Of a DNA stretch of 19,784 nt, positions 6,803 to 14,895 are shown in pieces; within the stretch, counting starts at the first letter, position 1; every line of letters begins with the position of its first letter. The notes below the pieces were generated by a model that was not told where the DNA came from, searched no databases, and worked only from the letters and a program-made list of their open reading frames with translations. This stretch comes from CF-39 sp036518215. GTDB taxonomy: Bacteria > Chloroflexota > Limnocylindria > P2-11E. Made by a program: the position numbers and the translations under genes. Where the stretch lies: assembly GCA_036518215.1 (NCBI GenBank), contig DATDNP010000161.1, positions 1-19,784 of the forward strand. The letters run 5' to 3'.

Positions 6803-7596
6803 GCGAGGAGCGACGCCGCAAGCCGAACGAGCGCGACGTGCTGGGCCGCGACGAACGCGTCGGTCCAGCCATGCCCGCCCGCGATGACCTCGATCGCCGT
6901 CTGCGGCGCCGCGTCGCGCACCGCCGCGACGACGCCGGGCACGTCGATGAACGCGTCCGCATCGGCGACGAGTACGCCGACCGGGCGATGCCAGCCGCGC
7001 AACACCGCAAGACGGTCACCCTGCAGCAGGTCCGTCGCGAGCTCGCGTGCGGCGCGGGCGTCGGCGCGTACGAGGTCGTCCTGGTCGGCGGCGAGCTGCT
7101 CGGCCGCGACCTCCGCCGCGTTCGCGAAGAGCCGGCGGTGGAGCGTCGCGAGGAATGACGCGTGCCGCAGCGGCCCGTAGAGCGAGCCGGCGGGCGACGC
7201 GAGCGCCTCGAGCTGGAGGCGGATGAGCGGCCGCAGGAGCGCGCGTCCGAGGAACGGCGTGTGGAGCAGCAGCCCCCGCACGCGCTCCGGAGCGCGTCGC
7301 GCGAGCGCGAGCGCGACCGCGCTTCCCGAGCAGAGGCCGCCGACGTACGCGTCGCGCACGCCGAGGCCGTCGAGCACCGAGAGCGCCCACGCCGCGTACG
7401 CGTCCGCCGTATGGCGCTCGCGGAGCGGTGCGACGCGGTCGCAGCCCGGGAGGTCGGGGACGATGACGCGGAAAGAGGGCTCGAGCGCCGGGAGCCAGCG
7501 CTCGACGTTGCGATTCGATCCGCTCCATCCGTGGAAGACGAGGAGCGGCGGTCCGCTCCCCCGGTCGATGAGCGGGACTGCGACGCGCGCGTTCAC
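6799..7596 (-). CDS. Alpha/beta hydrolase with Cys at the nucleophile elbow
   Basis: 265 residues, alpha/beta hydrolase fold. Features: LLVFHGWSGSNRNVERW oxyanion strand-loop (about 18-34), VIVPDLPGCDRV, the nucleophile elbow VGGLCSGSAVAL (G-L-C-S-G, Cys at about 89), a lid of several helices, the acid at VADADAFIDV and the catalytic His in AGGHGW near 244. A Cys in place of Ser at the elbow is as in dienelactone hydrolases and PHA synthases. There is no signal peptide, so it is cytoplasmic. GTG start at 7594-7596, with the lipase-maturation-factor-like gene divergent 17 bp away. The substrate is not predictable. Confidence 0.85.
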   Translation of the reverse strand: MNARVAVPLIDRGSGPPLLVFHGWSGSNRNVERWLPALEPSFRVIVPDLPGCDRVAPLRERHTADAYAAWALSVLDGLGVRDAYVGGLCSGSAVALALARRAPERVRGLLLHTPFLGRALLRPLIRLQLEALASPAGSLYGPLRHASFLATLHRRLFANAAEVAAEQLAADQDDLVRADARAARELATDLLQGDRLAVLRGWHRPVGVLVADADAFIDVPGVVAAVRDAAPQTAIEVIAGGHGWTDAFVAAQHVALVRLAASLLA

Positions 7597-7613
7597 GGCA
7601 CCATTGTCGGCGG
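7597..7613. promoter_or_regulatory. Shared symmetric -10 region, divergent hydrolase / LMF genes
   Basis: Only 17 bp separate the two start codons. The plus-strand hexamer CATTGT (7602-7607) lies 6 nt before ATG 7614, and the minus-strand hexamer GACAAT (7608-7603) lies 6 nt before GTG 7596. Both carry the A at position 2 and T at position 6 that matter most in a -10 element. Neither gene has a Shine-Dalgarno, so leaderless transcription in both directions is inferred. Confidence 0.4.
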
Positions 7614-9038
7614 ATGGATTGGCTTGCGGCGAACGACTACTGGCTCGCGCGCCTCGTCTTCCAGCGCGCGCTCGGCGTCATCTACCTCATCGCGTTCGCG
7701 GTGACGCTTCGCCAGTTCCCGGCGCTCCTCGGCGAACGCGGGCTCCTCCCGGTGCCGCGCTTCGTCGCCGCGGTCGAGCTCATGGATGCGCCGAGCCTCT
7801 TCCACTGGCGGTACAGCGATCGGCTCCTGCGCATCGTCGCGTGCACCGGCGTCGCGCTCAGTCTCGCCGCGATCGTGGGCCTCACGGATCTCGTTCCCAC
7901 TCCCCTCGCCATGCTCGTGTGGGCCGTGCTGTGGGCGCTCTACCTCTCGATCGTGAACGTCGGCCAGACCTTCTACGCCTTCGGCTGGGAGAGCCTCCTC
8001 TGCGAGACCGGATTCCTCGCGATCTTCCTCGGGAACGCGCACGTCGCTCCGCCGGTCACGCTCGTCTATCTGCTTCGGTGGCTCCTCTTCCGCGTCGAGT
8101 TCGGGGCCGGGCTCATCAAGCTCCGCGGCGACCGCTGCTGGCGCGATCTCACGTGCCTCTACTACCACCACGAGACGCAGCCGATGCCGAATCCGCTCTC
8201 GTGGCACGCGCACCACCTGCCGCGGCGCTTCCACCGCGCCGAGGTGCTCGGCAACCACTTCGCGCAGGTCGTCGCGCCGATCCTGCTCTTCGCGCCGCAA
8301 CCGATCGCGACGCTCGCGGGCCTCGTCGTCATCGGGACGCAGGGCTGGCTCGTCCTTTCCGGCAACTTCGCGTGGCTCAACTGGATCACGATGGCGCTCG
8401 CCGTCGCCAGCCTCGACGACGCCGCGCTCGGACGCGTCCTCCCGGCCACACACGCGCAGCCCGGCGTCCCCGTCTGGTTCGGCGGGATCGTGCTCGCGTA
8501 CACGCTGCTCATCCTTGGCCTCTCGTACCGTCCCGCGAAGAACCTCCTGTCGCGGCGCCAGCTGATGAACTACTCATTCGACCCGTTCCACATCGTCGGG
8601 ACGTACGGCGCGTTCGGGAGCGTCACGAAGGAGCGCGACGAGGTCGTCGTCGAGGGGACCGAGGATGTCGCGCTCACGCCGCAGACGCTGTGGCGCGAGT
8701 ACGAATTCAAGGGAAAGCCCGGCGATGTGATGCGACGGCCGCCGCAGATCGCTCCGTATCACCTGCGCCTCGACTGGCTCATGTGGTTCGCGGCGATGTC
8801 GTCGGCGATGTACCAGACCTGGTTCTACCCATTCCTTCAGAAGCTCCTCGAGGCGGACCGCGCGACGCTCGCGCTCATCCGGCACGATCCATTCGACGGC
8901 CGGCGCCCGCGCTACGTCCGCGCCCGCCTGTACCGCTATCGCTTCACCACCCCGGCCGAGCGGCGCGACACCGGCGCGTGGTGGCACCGGGAGCTGCTCG
9001 GCGACTACGTGCGCCCCGTCTCGCTCCGTCAGATCTGA
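7614..9038 (+). CDS. Lipase maturation factor (LMF1) family membrane protein
   Basis: 474 residues. Conserved LMF blocks are clear: YWLARLVFQRALGVIYLIAF at the N-terminus, ALLGERGLLPVPRF, YAFGWESLLCETGFLAIFL, the hallmark VEFGAGLIKLRGDRCWRDL with CLYYHHETQPMPNPLSW, several membrane helices across about 15-330, and the C-terminal LMF domain with YEFKGKPGDVMRRPPQIAPY and LDWLMWFAAM. In vertebrates LMF1 is an ER factor for folding of dimeric lipases; the role of bacterial homologues is unknown. The start matches the family N-terminus. The neighbouring divergent hydrolase has no export signal, so a direct lipase-chaperone link with it is doubtful. The gene ends at a strong bidirectional hairpin. 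Confidence 0.92.
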   Translation: MDWLAANDYWLARLVFQRALGVIYLIAFAVTLRQFPALLGERGLLPVPRFVAAVELMDAPSLFHWRYSDRLLRIVACTGVALSLAAIVGLTDLVPTPLAMLVWAVLWALYLSIVNVGQTFYAFGWESLLCETGFLAIFLGNAHVAPPVTLVYLLRWLLFRVEFGAGLIKLRGDRCWRDLTCLYYHHETQPMPNPLSWHAHHLPRRFHRAEVLGNHFAQVVAPILLFAPQPIATLAGLVVIGTQGWLVLSGNFAWLNWITMALAVASLDDAALGRVLPATHAQPGVPVWFGGIVLAYTLLILGLSYRPAKNLLSRRQLMNYSFDPFHIVGTYGAFGSVTKERDEVVVEGTEDVALTPQTLWREYEFKGKPGDVMRRPPQIAPYHLRLDWLMWFAAMSSAMYQTWFYPFLQKLLEADRATLALIRHDPFDGRRPRYVRARLYRYRFTTPAERRDTGAWWHRELLGDYVRPVSLRQI

Positions 9039-9053
9039 CTCGCGTGAACATGC

Positions 9054-9088
9054 GACGGCGGCCGTGGCACTCGCCATCGGCCGCCGTC
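9054..9088. terminator. Strong bidirectional hairpin between convergent LMF and cupredoxin genes
   Basis: Perfect 11-bp arms GACGGCGGCCG (9054-9064) and CGGCCGCCGTC (9078-9088), continued after a one-base bulge (T9077) by TGGC/GCCA around the loop ACTC. It lies 15 nt after the LMF stop and 19 nt after the stop of the opposite gene. No long T-tract, but position and symmetry fit a shared terminator. Confidence 0.75.
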
Positions 9089-9107
9089 TCCGTCAGGGGG
9101 TCCGTCG

Positions 9108-9530
9108 CTACTTCGTGACCGTGAACGCGACCCGCATACCCGCCATGTAGTGGCCGGGCTCGTTGCAGATGAGGATGTACTTGCCGGGGTCGAGGTTGAG
9201 CGTGAACGCCTTGCTGACGCCCTTGTCGAGGTCGCCGCTCTCGCCGACGCTGCCGTCCTCCGCCACTTTGCCCTGCTCGTCGGGGTCGGCCGCGATCGAG
9301 TCGAGGGCGCCGTCGCTCTTGATCACGACGACTTCGTGGGTGGTCGTTCCGGCGTTCTTCACGTTGAACGTCACCTGACCCGCGGGAACGGAGTCGCGGC
9401 TCAGAACGATGCGCATGTTGTCGCCGAGTGTCGCGTTGACCTGGCTACCAGTGGCGCCGGCCACGGCCGAGGGGCCGCAGGCGGCGAGCGCGAAGAGGGA
9501 GGCTGCGGCGAGACCGATGAGAGCCTTCAT
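9108..9530 (-). CDS. Sulfocyanin-like blue-copper (cupredoxin) lipoprotein
   Basis: 140 residues. A lipoprotein signal peptide ends in LAAC (Cys18), so it is an outer-face membrane-anchored protein. The mature part is one cupredoxin domain, with the first Cu ligand His65 (TTTHEVVV) and the C-terminal cluster CNEPGHYMAGM giving Cys122, His127 and Met132. The C-x4-H-x4-M spacing and CNxPGH sequence are as in sulfocyanins. It is a likely single-electron carrier; the partner is not visible here. ATG start with a GAAGG Shine-Dalgarno about 10 nt upstream. The 220 bp upstream (9531-9750) hold no gene I can support and presumably its promoter. Confidence 0.82.
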   Translation of the reverse strand: MKALIGLAAASLFALAACGPSAVAGATGSQVNATLGDNMRIVLSRDSVPAGQVTFNVKNAGTTTHEVVVIKSDGALDSIAADPDEQGKVAEDGSVGESGDLDKGVSKAFTLNLDPGKYILICNEPGHYMAGMRVAFTVTK

Positions 9531-9750
9531 GTTGCGTTGCCTTCTTTCCTGCCGGCGGATCTCTTTTTCTTCTCGTACCCTGACCGGCTGAAGGCCACGT
9601 TAGGAACGCGCGGCCTCGCGAACACTTGGCGATGGACCCCGTTTTCGCGAGCGCGCGACACGGTGCGCGGGGGTCGCGCGCGTGCGGCGCTCGCTGTCGC
9701 GCGGCCTGGGCGGGCCTACCCGTTCGAGCGGCGCGCTCCCCTATCCGCGA

Positions 9751-10887
9751 TCAGCGCCAGCTGACGCGACCCTCTTTGTCCGGCGGCCACCCCGCGTCGC
9801 CGTCGTCGACGACGATCACGAACTGCCCGGCCCAGTGCGGCACGGGATACGCCCCGTCGTTCCGCTCGATGTTCACGAACGACCCGTCGGGCATCTTTAT
9901 TGACGAGGGATATGCGAACCGCAGCCACCACTCGTCGCCATACCACTCAGAGAGATCGACCGGCTGACCGGTCTGGAATCCCGCGAGACGCGACTTGTCG
10001 GGACGGTGGCTCGCGGTCGCCGGGTTGATGTCGCCGCGCTGCGGGTCCTCGACGACGACCTGCGTGATGTCGTTCGCGGGGTCGTTGTACGACGCGCCCA
10101 TCTTGCCGACGAACCCGATGACGACCGGATCGTGCTGGCCATCGAGCGTGATGACGTGCACGGGCTTGCCGCTGCGCACGAGCCAGTAGACGGCCGAACG
10201 CGTCGCCTCTTCGCGCGTCGCGAGCCGGTAGTAGTGGTAGTTGTTGGTGGCGGAGAGCTGCTTCTGCATCGTCGCGATCGCGACCGGGTCGATCCCGGGG
10301 TCCTTGCTCTTGTTGTACTGGCGGCCCGCCGTGAGGATCTGGGTCGCCGTCATCGGGTCCTTCCCCGTCGTGTAGTTCTGCACGATGCGCACGCTGGCCG
10401 CGGCGCACGCGACCGGGTCACCCGTCACGTCCTCGAACTCCGTGAACCACTTCACGCCGGTGAGCGCGTCTCCCATCGTCTTGAACTTCTGCTGGTACGG
10501 GAACGTGCCGTGCGAGGTGACCACCTGCAGGTTCGCGACGTAGTCGGTGCCACCCTTGAGAAGAGCAGCGCATCCGAGGACGCCCCACATGCCCGAGCCA
10601 TCGACGGTGGACGTGCACTTGAAGCCGGGATCCGGGATGAGCGTGAGCGTCGAGTTCAGGATCTTCTCGCTCGAAGTCCACACCATGTTGAGCGCGCGTG
10701 CCGTCTGCGAGCAGCAGGTGTCCTGAGCGAACGCCACCTTCGGCGCGCTCGTCGTCGGCGACGGCGATGCGCTCGGCGCCGCGCCGCTCGGCCCGCGGAA
10801 CACGAAACCGCCGACGGCCACGGCGAACACGAGGCCGATCGCGACGACGGACAGCTGCGCGAGGCGCTCGGCACGCGTGTAGATCAC
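9751..10887 (-). CDS. Membrane-anchored C39-like putative cysteine peptidase
   Basis: 378 residues from GTG 10885-10887. One N-terminal membrane helix (about 12-31), then a Ser/Pro/Thr-rich linker (about 35-50) and a large extracellular domain. The segment DPVACAAASVRIVQNY (Cys about 161) followed by GKPVHVITLDGQHDPVVIGF (His about 252) and VVEDPQRGD (Asp about 281) resembles the Cys, His and Asp blocks of C39-like papain-fold domains. The usual Trp after His is Asp here. Another cysteine pair, DTCCSQTARALNMVW (about 56-70), might instead mark the N-terminal helix or a disulfide. The frame is open to 10989, but that extension overlaps aroA and lacks signal character. Aromatic-rich C-terminus. 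Activity and substrate are unknown; the peptidase call is tentative. Confidence 0.55.
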   Translation of the reverse strand: MIYTRAERLAQLSVVAIGLVFAVAVGGFVFRGPSGAAPSASPSPTTSAPKVAFAQDTCCSQTARALNMVWTSSEKILNSTLTLIPDPGFKCTSTVDGSGMWGVLGCAALLKGGTDYVANLQVVTSHGTFPYQQKFKTMGDALTGVKWFTEFEDVTGDPVACAAASVRIVQNYTTGKDPMTATQILTAGRQYNKSKDPGIDPVAIATMQKQLSATNNYHYYRLATREEATRSAVYWLVRSGKPVHVITLDGQHDPVVIGFVGKMGASYNDPANDITQVVVEDPQRGDINPATASHRPDKSRLAGFQTGQPVDLSEWYGDEWWLRFAYPSSIKMPDGSFVNIERNDGAYPVPHWAGQFVIVVDDGDAGWPPDKEGRVSWR

Positions 10888-10906
10888 GCGCCATATCCTC
10901 GCACCC
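10888..10906. promoter_or_regulatory. Shared symmetric -10 region, divergent C39-like / aroA genes
   Basis: 19 bp between two GTG starts. Plus-strand TATCCT (10894-10899) lies 7 nt before aroA GTG 10907. The overlapping minus-strand GAGGAT (10900-10895) lies 7 nt before GTG 10887. There is no Shine-Dalgarno for either gene; leaderless transcription is inferred, and the minus-strand hexamer is the weaker one. Confidence 0.4.
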
Positions 10907-12172
10907 GTGGATATCAAGCCGGTCGCGCCCATCCGGCGGGCGCTCGTCGGCGTGCACGTGCGCGTGCCGGCGTCGAAAAGCATCGCCAACCGCGAGCTCG
11001 TCCTATCGGCCCTCGCGGACGGGCGCTCGCGCCTCGACCTCGGTCCGCTGGACCCGGGCGACGACGTTCACGCGATGGCCGACGCGATCGCCGCTCTCGG
11101 TCATGAGGTGCGCTGGGATGGCGGCCGGATCGAGGTGACGCCCCGCGACGTGCCATACGCGCACGCGGCCGTCGACGCCCGCGACGCCGGTACCGTCGCC
11201 CGCTTCTGCGCGGCGCTCGCCGCGCTCTTCGAGGCGGAGGTGACGATCGACGGCTCCGAGCGCATGCGGCAGCGGCCGATGCGAGCGCTCGCGCAAGCGC
11301 TCCGCTCGCTCGGCGTGAACGTGACCGGCGAGGCGCTCCCGCTCACGATCCGCGGCCCCATCGCGGGGACGGAGGTCGCCGTCCCCGGGTACGAGTCGAG
11401 CCAGTTCGCCTCGGCCCTGCTGCTCGTCGCGCCGCGCGCCCGCGAGGGGCTTCGGATTCGTCTTGTCGGCGAGGTCGTGTCCGGGCCTTTCCTCGAGATG
11501 ACGGTCGCGTGCCTTCAGGCCCGCGGGGTCCGCGTGATGCGTGCCGGCCACGAGGAGTTCCGCGTGGCGCCGCAGCGCGTGAAGAAACGCTCGCTCCGGG
11601 TCCCGGGGGACGTGACCGCGTCCACGTATCCCGCGGCCGCCGCCGCACTCCTCGGCGGCGCGGTGACGATCGATGGTGTCTCGGCGCGCGGCGAGCGGGG
11701 CGGGCAGGGCGATGCGCGCTTCTATGACCTCATCGCCGAGATGGGGTGCGTCGTCGAGCGCGGGGCAGCATCCGTCACGGTGCGCCGCGTGGGTCTTCTC
11801 CACGGGATCACCGCGAACGTCTCCGACTGCTCCGACGTGTTCCCCACCCTCGCCGTGGTCGCGACGCAGGCGGACTCCCCCACGGAGCTCGACGGCCTCG
11901 CGCACACGCGCGGACAGGAGTCCGACCGTATCGCCGCCGTCGCGGCAGGGGTCACCGCGCTCGGCGGCCGGGCGCGCGTCTACGCCGATGGCATCCGTAT
12001 CGAGCCGGTGCCGCTCCACGAGGGAGTCGTCGACGCGCACGGCGATCACCGCATCGCGATGGCGTTCTCGGTGCTCGGCCTGCTCGTGCCGGGCGTCGCC
12101 ATCGACGGATGGCAGTCGGTGACGAAGACGTTCCCCGCGTTCTACGACGTGTTGGACGAGCTGCGGGGATGA
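10907..12172 (+). CDS. aroA: 3-phosphoshikimate 1-carboxyvinyltransferase (EPSP synthase)
   Basis: 421 residues, full length. It joins shikimate-3-phosphate and phosphoenolpyruvate in the sixth shikimate-pathway step. Motifs in order: PASKSIANRELVLSAL (Lys24), ARDAGTVARFCAAL (DAGT in place of the common NAGT), QRPMRALAQALRSLGV, ESSQFASALLLVAP, GDVTASTYPAAAAALLGG, DCSDVFPTLAVVA (catalytic Asp region), RGQESDRIAAVAAG (Glu of the PEP site), DAHGDHRIAMAFSVLGL and VTKTFPAFYDVL. The start is GTG 10907, with a -10-like TATCCT 7 nt before it. It lies opposite to and facing the aromatic supraoperon, with a small zinc-ribbon gene overlapping its stop. Confidence 0.97.
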   Translation: MDIKPVAPIRRALVGVHVRVPASKSIANRELVLSALADGRSRLDLGPLDPGDDVHAMADAIAALGHEVRWDGGRIEVTPRDVPYAHAAVDARDAGTVARFCAALAALFEAEVTIDGSERMRQRPMRALAQALRSLGVNVTGEALPLTIRGPIAGTEVAVPGYESSQFASALLLVAPRAREGLRIRLVGEVVSGPFLEMTVACLQARGVRVMRAGHEEFRVAPQRVKKRSLRVPGDVTASTYPAAAAALLGGAVTIDGVSARGERGGQGDARFYDLIAEMGCVVERGAASVTVRRVGLLHGITANVSDCSDVFPTLAVVATQADSPTELDGLAHTRGQESDRIAAVAAGVTALGGRARVYADGIRIEPVPLHEGVVDAHGDHRIAMAFSVLGLLVPGVAIDGWQSVTKTFPAFYDVLDELRG

Positions 12173-12417
12173 GCAAGGACGTCGAGCCGACGGGCATCGC
12201 CTGTCTGCGCTGTCATCGGGAGCTCGTCTCGCTCGGCTCTCCGAACTTCCGCATCGGCGGCACGAGCGGTCTCGGGCACATCCTCTTCGGCAACTGGGCC
12301 GATCTCGGCGAGACGACGGTCGAGTTCCAGGTGCTCGCGTGCGACGCGTGCGGTCACGTCGAGCTCATGCTGACCGAAAGGGACCGCGCGCGTCTCGCCG
12401 AGCGGGACGCGCGCTAG
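12169..12417 (+). CDS. Small zinc-ribbon-like protein
   Basis: 82 residues beginning at an ATG that overlaps the aroA stop (ATGA), so it is coupled to aroA. Two cysteine pairs, CLRC (about 12-15) and CDAC (about 57-60), frame a typical zinc-ribbon; between them lies GTSGLGHILFGNWADLGETT, and the C-terminus is charged. I do not recognise a named family. Similar small proteins occur as unknowns beside metabolic genes; function not predicted. It ends 10 bp before the stop of the convergent small membrane protein gene. Confidence 0.6.
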   Translation: MSKDVEPTGIACLRCHRELVSLGSPNFRIGGTSGLGHILFGNWADLGETTVEFQVLACDACGHVELMLTERDRARLAERDAR

Positions 12418-12427
12418 AGGCCGCGGC

Positions 12428-12625
12428 TCAAGCGAGATCCCGCCGGTCGACCCACATCCACACGACCATGGCGACGAAGACCGCCGCGGCGACGAGATCG
12501 ATGAACGCGCCGGTCGTGTCGATGGTGGTGCCGGCCGGGCCGGTGATCCAGAACGGTGTCACGAATACGACGACCGCCGCGAGCGCCGCGATGACGACGC
12601 GGACGATGGTCATGAAGATCCTCAT
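12428..12625 (-). CDS. Small membrane protein with two transmembrane segments
   Basis: 65 residues, two hydrophobic helices (about 4-27 and 38-58) joined by a loop TGPAGTTIDTTG, ending in the charged DRRDLA. It starts 9 nt after the tyrA stop and has no clear Shine-Dalgarno, so translation probably depends on tyrA. Last gene of the aromatic supraoperon on the minus strand. The family is not recognised; no link to aromatic metabolism can be drawn beyond position. Confidence 0.6.
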   Translation of the reverse strand: MRIFMTIVRVVIAALAAVVVFVTPFWITGPAGTTIDTTGAFIDLVAAAVFVAMVVWMWVDRRDLA

Positions 12626-12634
12626 GCGCCGAGG

Positions 12635-13453
12635 TTAATCCAGCGACTCGCGCGCGGCTCGCGCGCGAGCGAGAAGGGACGCGACGGCGTTCACGTCGCG
12701 CTCGGCGACCGCGCGCTCGATCTCGTCCAGGATCTCGCGCAGACGCGCGAGCGCGGGAACGATCTGCGCCGCATTCGCCGTGAGCAGCTGCGTCGCGAGA
12801 TCGTCGGGCGTCAGCGCCAGCCTCGTCGCGTCCCTGAACCCCGTCCCCGCGACGTCGGCGAGGCGACCTGGGACGGCATCCGCCGCGACGGCCGCGAGCG
12901 CGGCCGAGAGCACGAGCGGAAGCGCCGAGAGCACCGCGACGATGCGATCGTGCTCGACCGCCGAGCACACGGTCGGGACGCCTCCCGCGCCTCGCGCGAT
13001 GTCCCCCGCGATGCGCATCGCGTCGGCGTCCGCGCTCGTCGTCGGCACGATGAGGAAGGGATGGCCCGCGAGGAGACGCGCCTCGGCCGCGGAGAACCCG
13101 TGCGCGCTCCGTCCGGCCATCGGATGGAGTCCGACGATCCGCGCGGCGTCGGGGTGCTCGCGCGCGAAGGCATCGACGGGACCTCGCACCGATCCCACAT
13201 CGAGAAGGACCGCGCCGCGAGCGACGGGCGCGAGCGCCGCGAGCGTCGGGAGCACCGCCGCGAGCGGCGTCGCGACGACGACGGCCTCGGCCGGGACGAG
13301 GTCGGTGAGGCGGTCGACGGTGGCGACGCCTGCGCGCGCGGCGGCCGCGCGCGTCGCGGCGTCGACATCGAAGCCGTGGAGGTCGTGTCGCTCCTTGAGG
13401 GCGAGCGCGAGCGAGCCGCCGATGAGGCCGAGGCCGGCGATGCCGATGCGCAC
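12635..13453 (-). CDS. tyrA: Prephenate dehydrogenase
   Basis: 272 residues, the catalytic core length of TyrA without a chorismate mutase or ACT domain. N-terminal NAD(P)-binding GLGLIGGSLALAL (about 7-19), ATPLAAVLPTL, LLDVGSVRGPV, the active-site block VGLHPMAGRSAHGF (His of HPMAG), and a helical C-terminal dimer domain with EHDRIVAVLSALP and AGTGFRDATRLA. It oxidatively decarboxylates prephenate (or arogenate; preference not readable) on the way to tyrosine. The start is GTG 13451-13453, 9 nt after the DAHP synthase stop. The chorismate mutase it needs is encoded separately three cistrons earlier counting this one, as aroH. Confidence 0.95.
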   Translation of the reverse strand: MRIGIAGLGLIGGSLALALKERHDLHGFDVDAATRAAAARAGVATVDRLTDLVPAEAVVVATPLAAVLPTLAALAPVARGAVLLDVGSVRGPVDAFAREHPDAARIVGLHPMAGRSAHGFSAAEARLLAGHPFLIVPTTSADADAMRIAGDIARGAGGVPTVCSAVEHDRIVAVLSALPLVLSAALAAVAADAVPGRLADVAGTGFRDATRLALTPDDLATQLLTANAAQIVPALARLREILDEIERAVAERDVNAVASLLARARAARESLD

Positions 13454-13462
13454 GGTCGAAGG

Positions 13463-14496
<1,034 letters not shown>

Positions 14497-14497
<1 letters not shown>

Positions 14498-14895
14498 TAG
14501 CGGTCTCCCTTCCTCGAGAGCGGCAGGTCGACGGCCCACTGCGGCCGGAGCGAACGCGCTCCGTGCAGGAACGCGTGGCGGACCTCGCGCTGCTCCTTGT
14601 CGGTGTTCCATGCGATGAGCACGCGCACGCACATCCCGAGCGCGCCGGGGACCGGGATCTCGCGCGAGCAGAGGAGCGGGACCTCCGTCCACCCGAGGGC
14701 CGCGCGCGCCGCGTCCGCGGGGAACGCCGCGTCGAGGTCCGGCGTCACCGTGAAGATCACGTAGCCGATGTCCTCGGCGCGCAGACCGTTCAGGTCGCGC
14801 AGCGTCTCGAGCAGCTCGCGCGTCCCACCGGCGATCGCCGCGGCGTCGTTCGCGCGCACGGTCGTCGCCCCGCGGATGCCCCGGATGCCGCTCAT
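14497..14895 (-). CDS. aroH: Monofunctional chorismate mutase, AroH class
   Basis: 132 residues, the length of Bacillus subtilis AroH (127), a trimeric enzyme rearranging chorismate to prephenate. Conserved positions by alignment with AroH: RGIRGATTV at the N-terminus (Arg7), DAARAALGW (Arg63), VPLLCSREI (Cys75, Glu78), CVRVLIAWNTD (Arg90) and SLRPQWAVDLP (Arg116). The Tyr108 position is Phe (RHAFLHGA). ATG at 14893-14895 overlaps the trpA stop as ATGA. Placing chorismate mutase between trpA and aroF/tyrA lets one transcript feed both branches from chorismate. Confidence 0.94.

Noticed and set aside
7223..9118. 631-codon plus-strand frame and long minus-strand frame (7593-8453) over the LMF gene
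   Set aside because: Both are other-frame readings of the LMF and hydrolase genes; Arg/Pro- or Glu/Arg-rich with no domain.
9651..9681. 9-bp GC-rich inverted repeat (GCGCGCGAC/GTCGCGCGC) as a terminator of the C39-like gene
   Set aside because: The loop is 13 nt, the composition is simple CG alternation common by chance here, and it lies about 70 bp beyond the stop without a U-tract.
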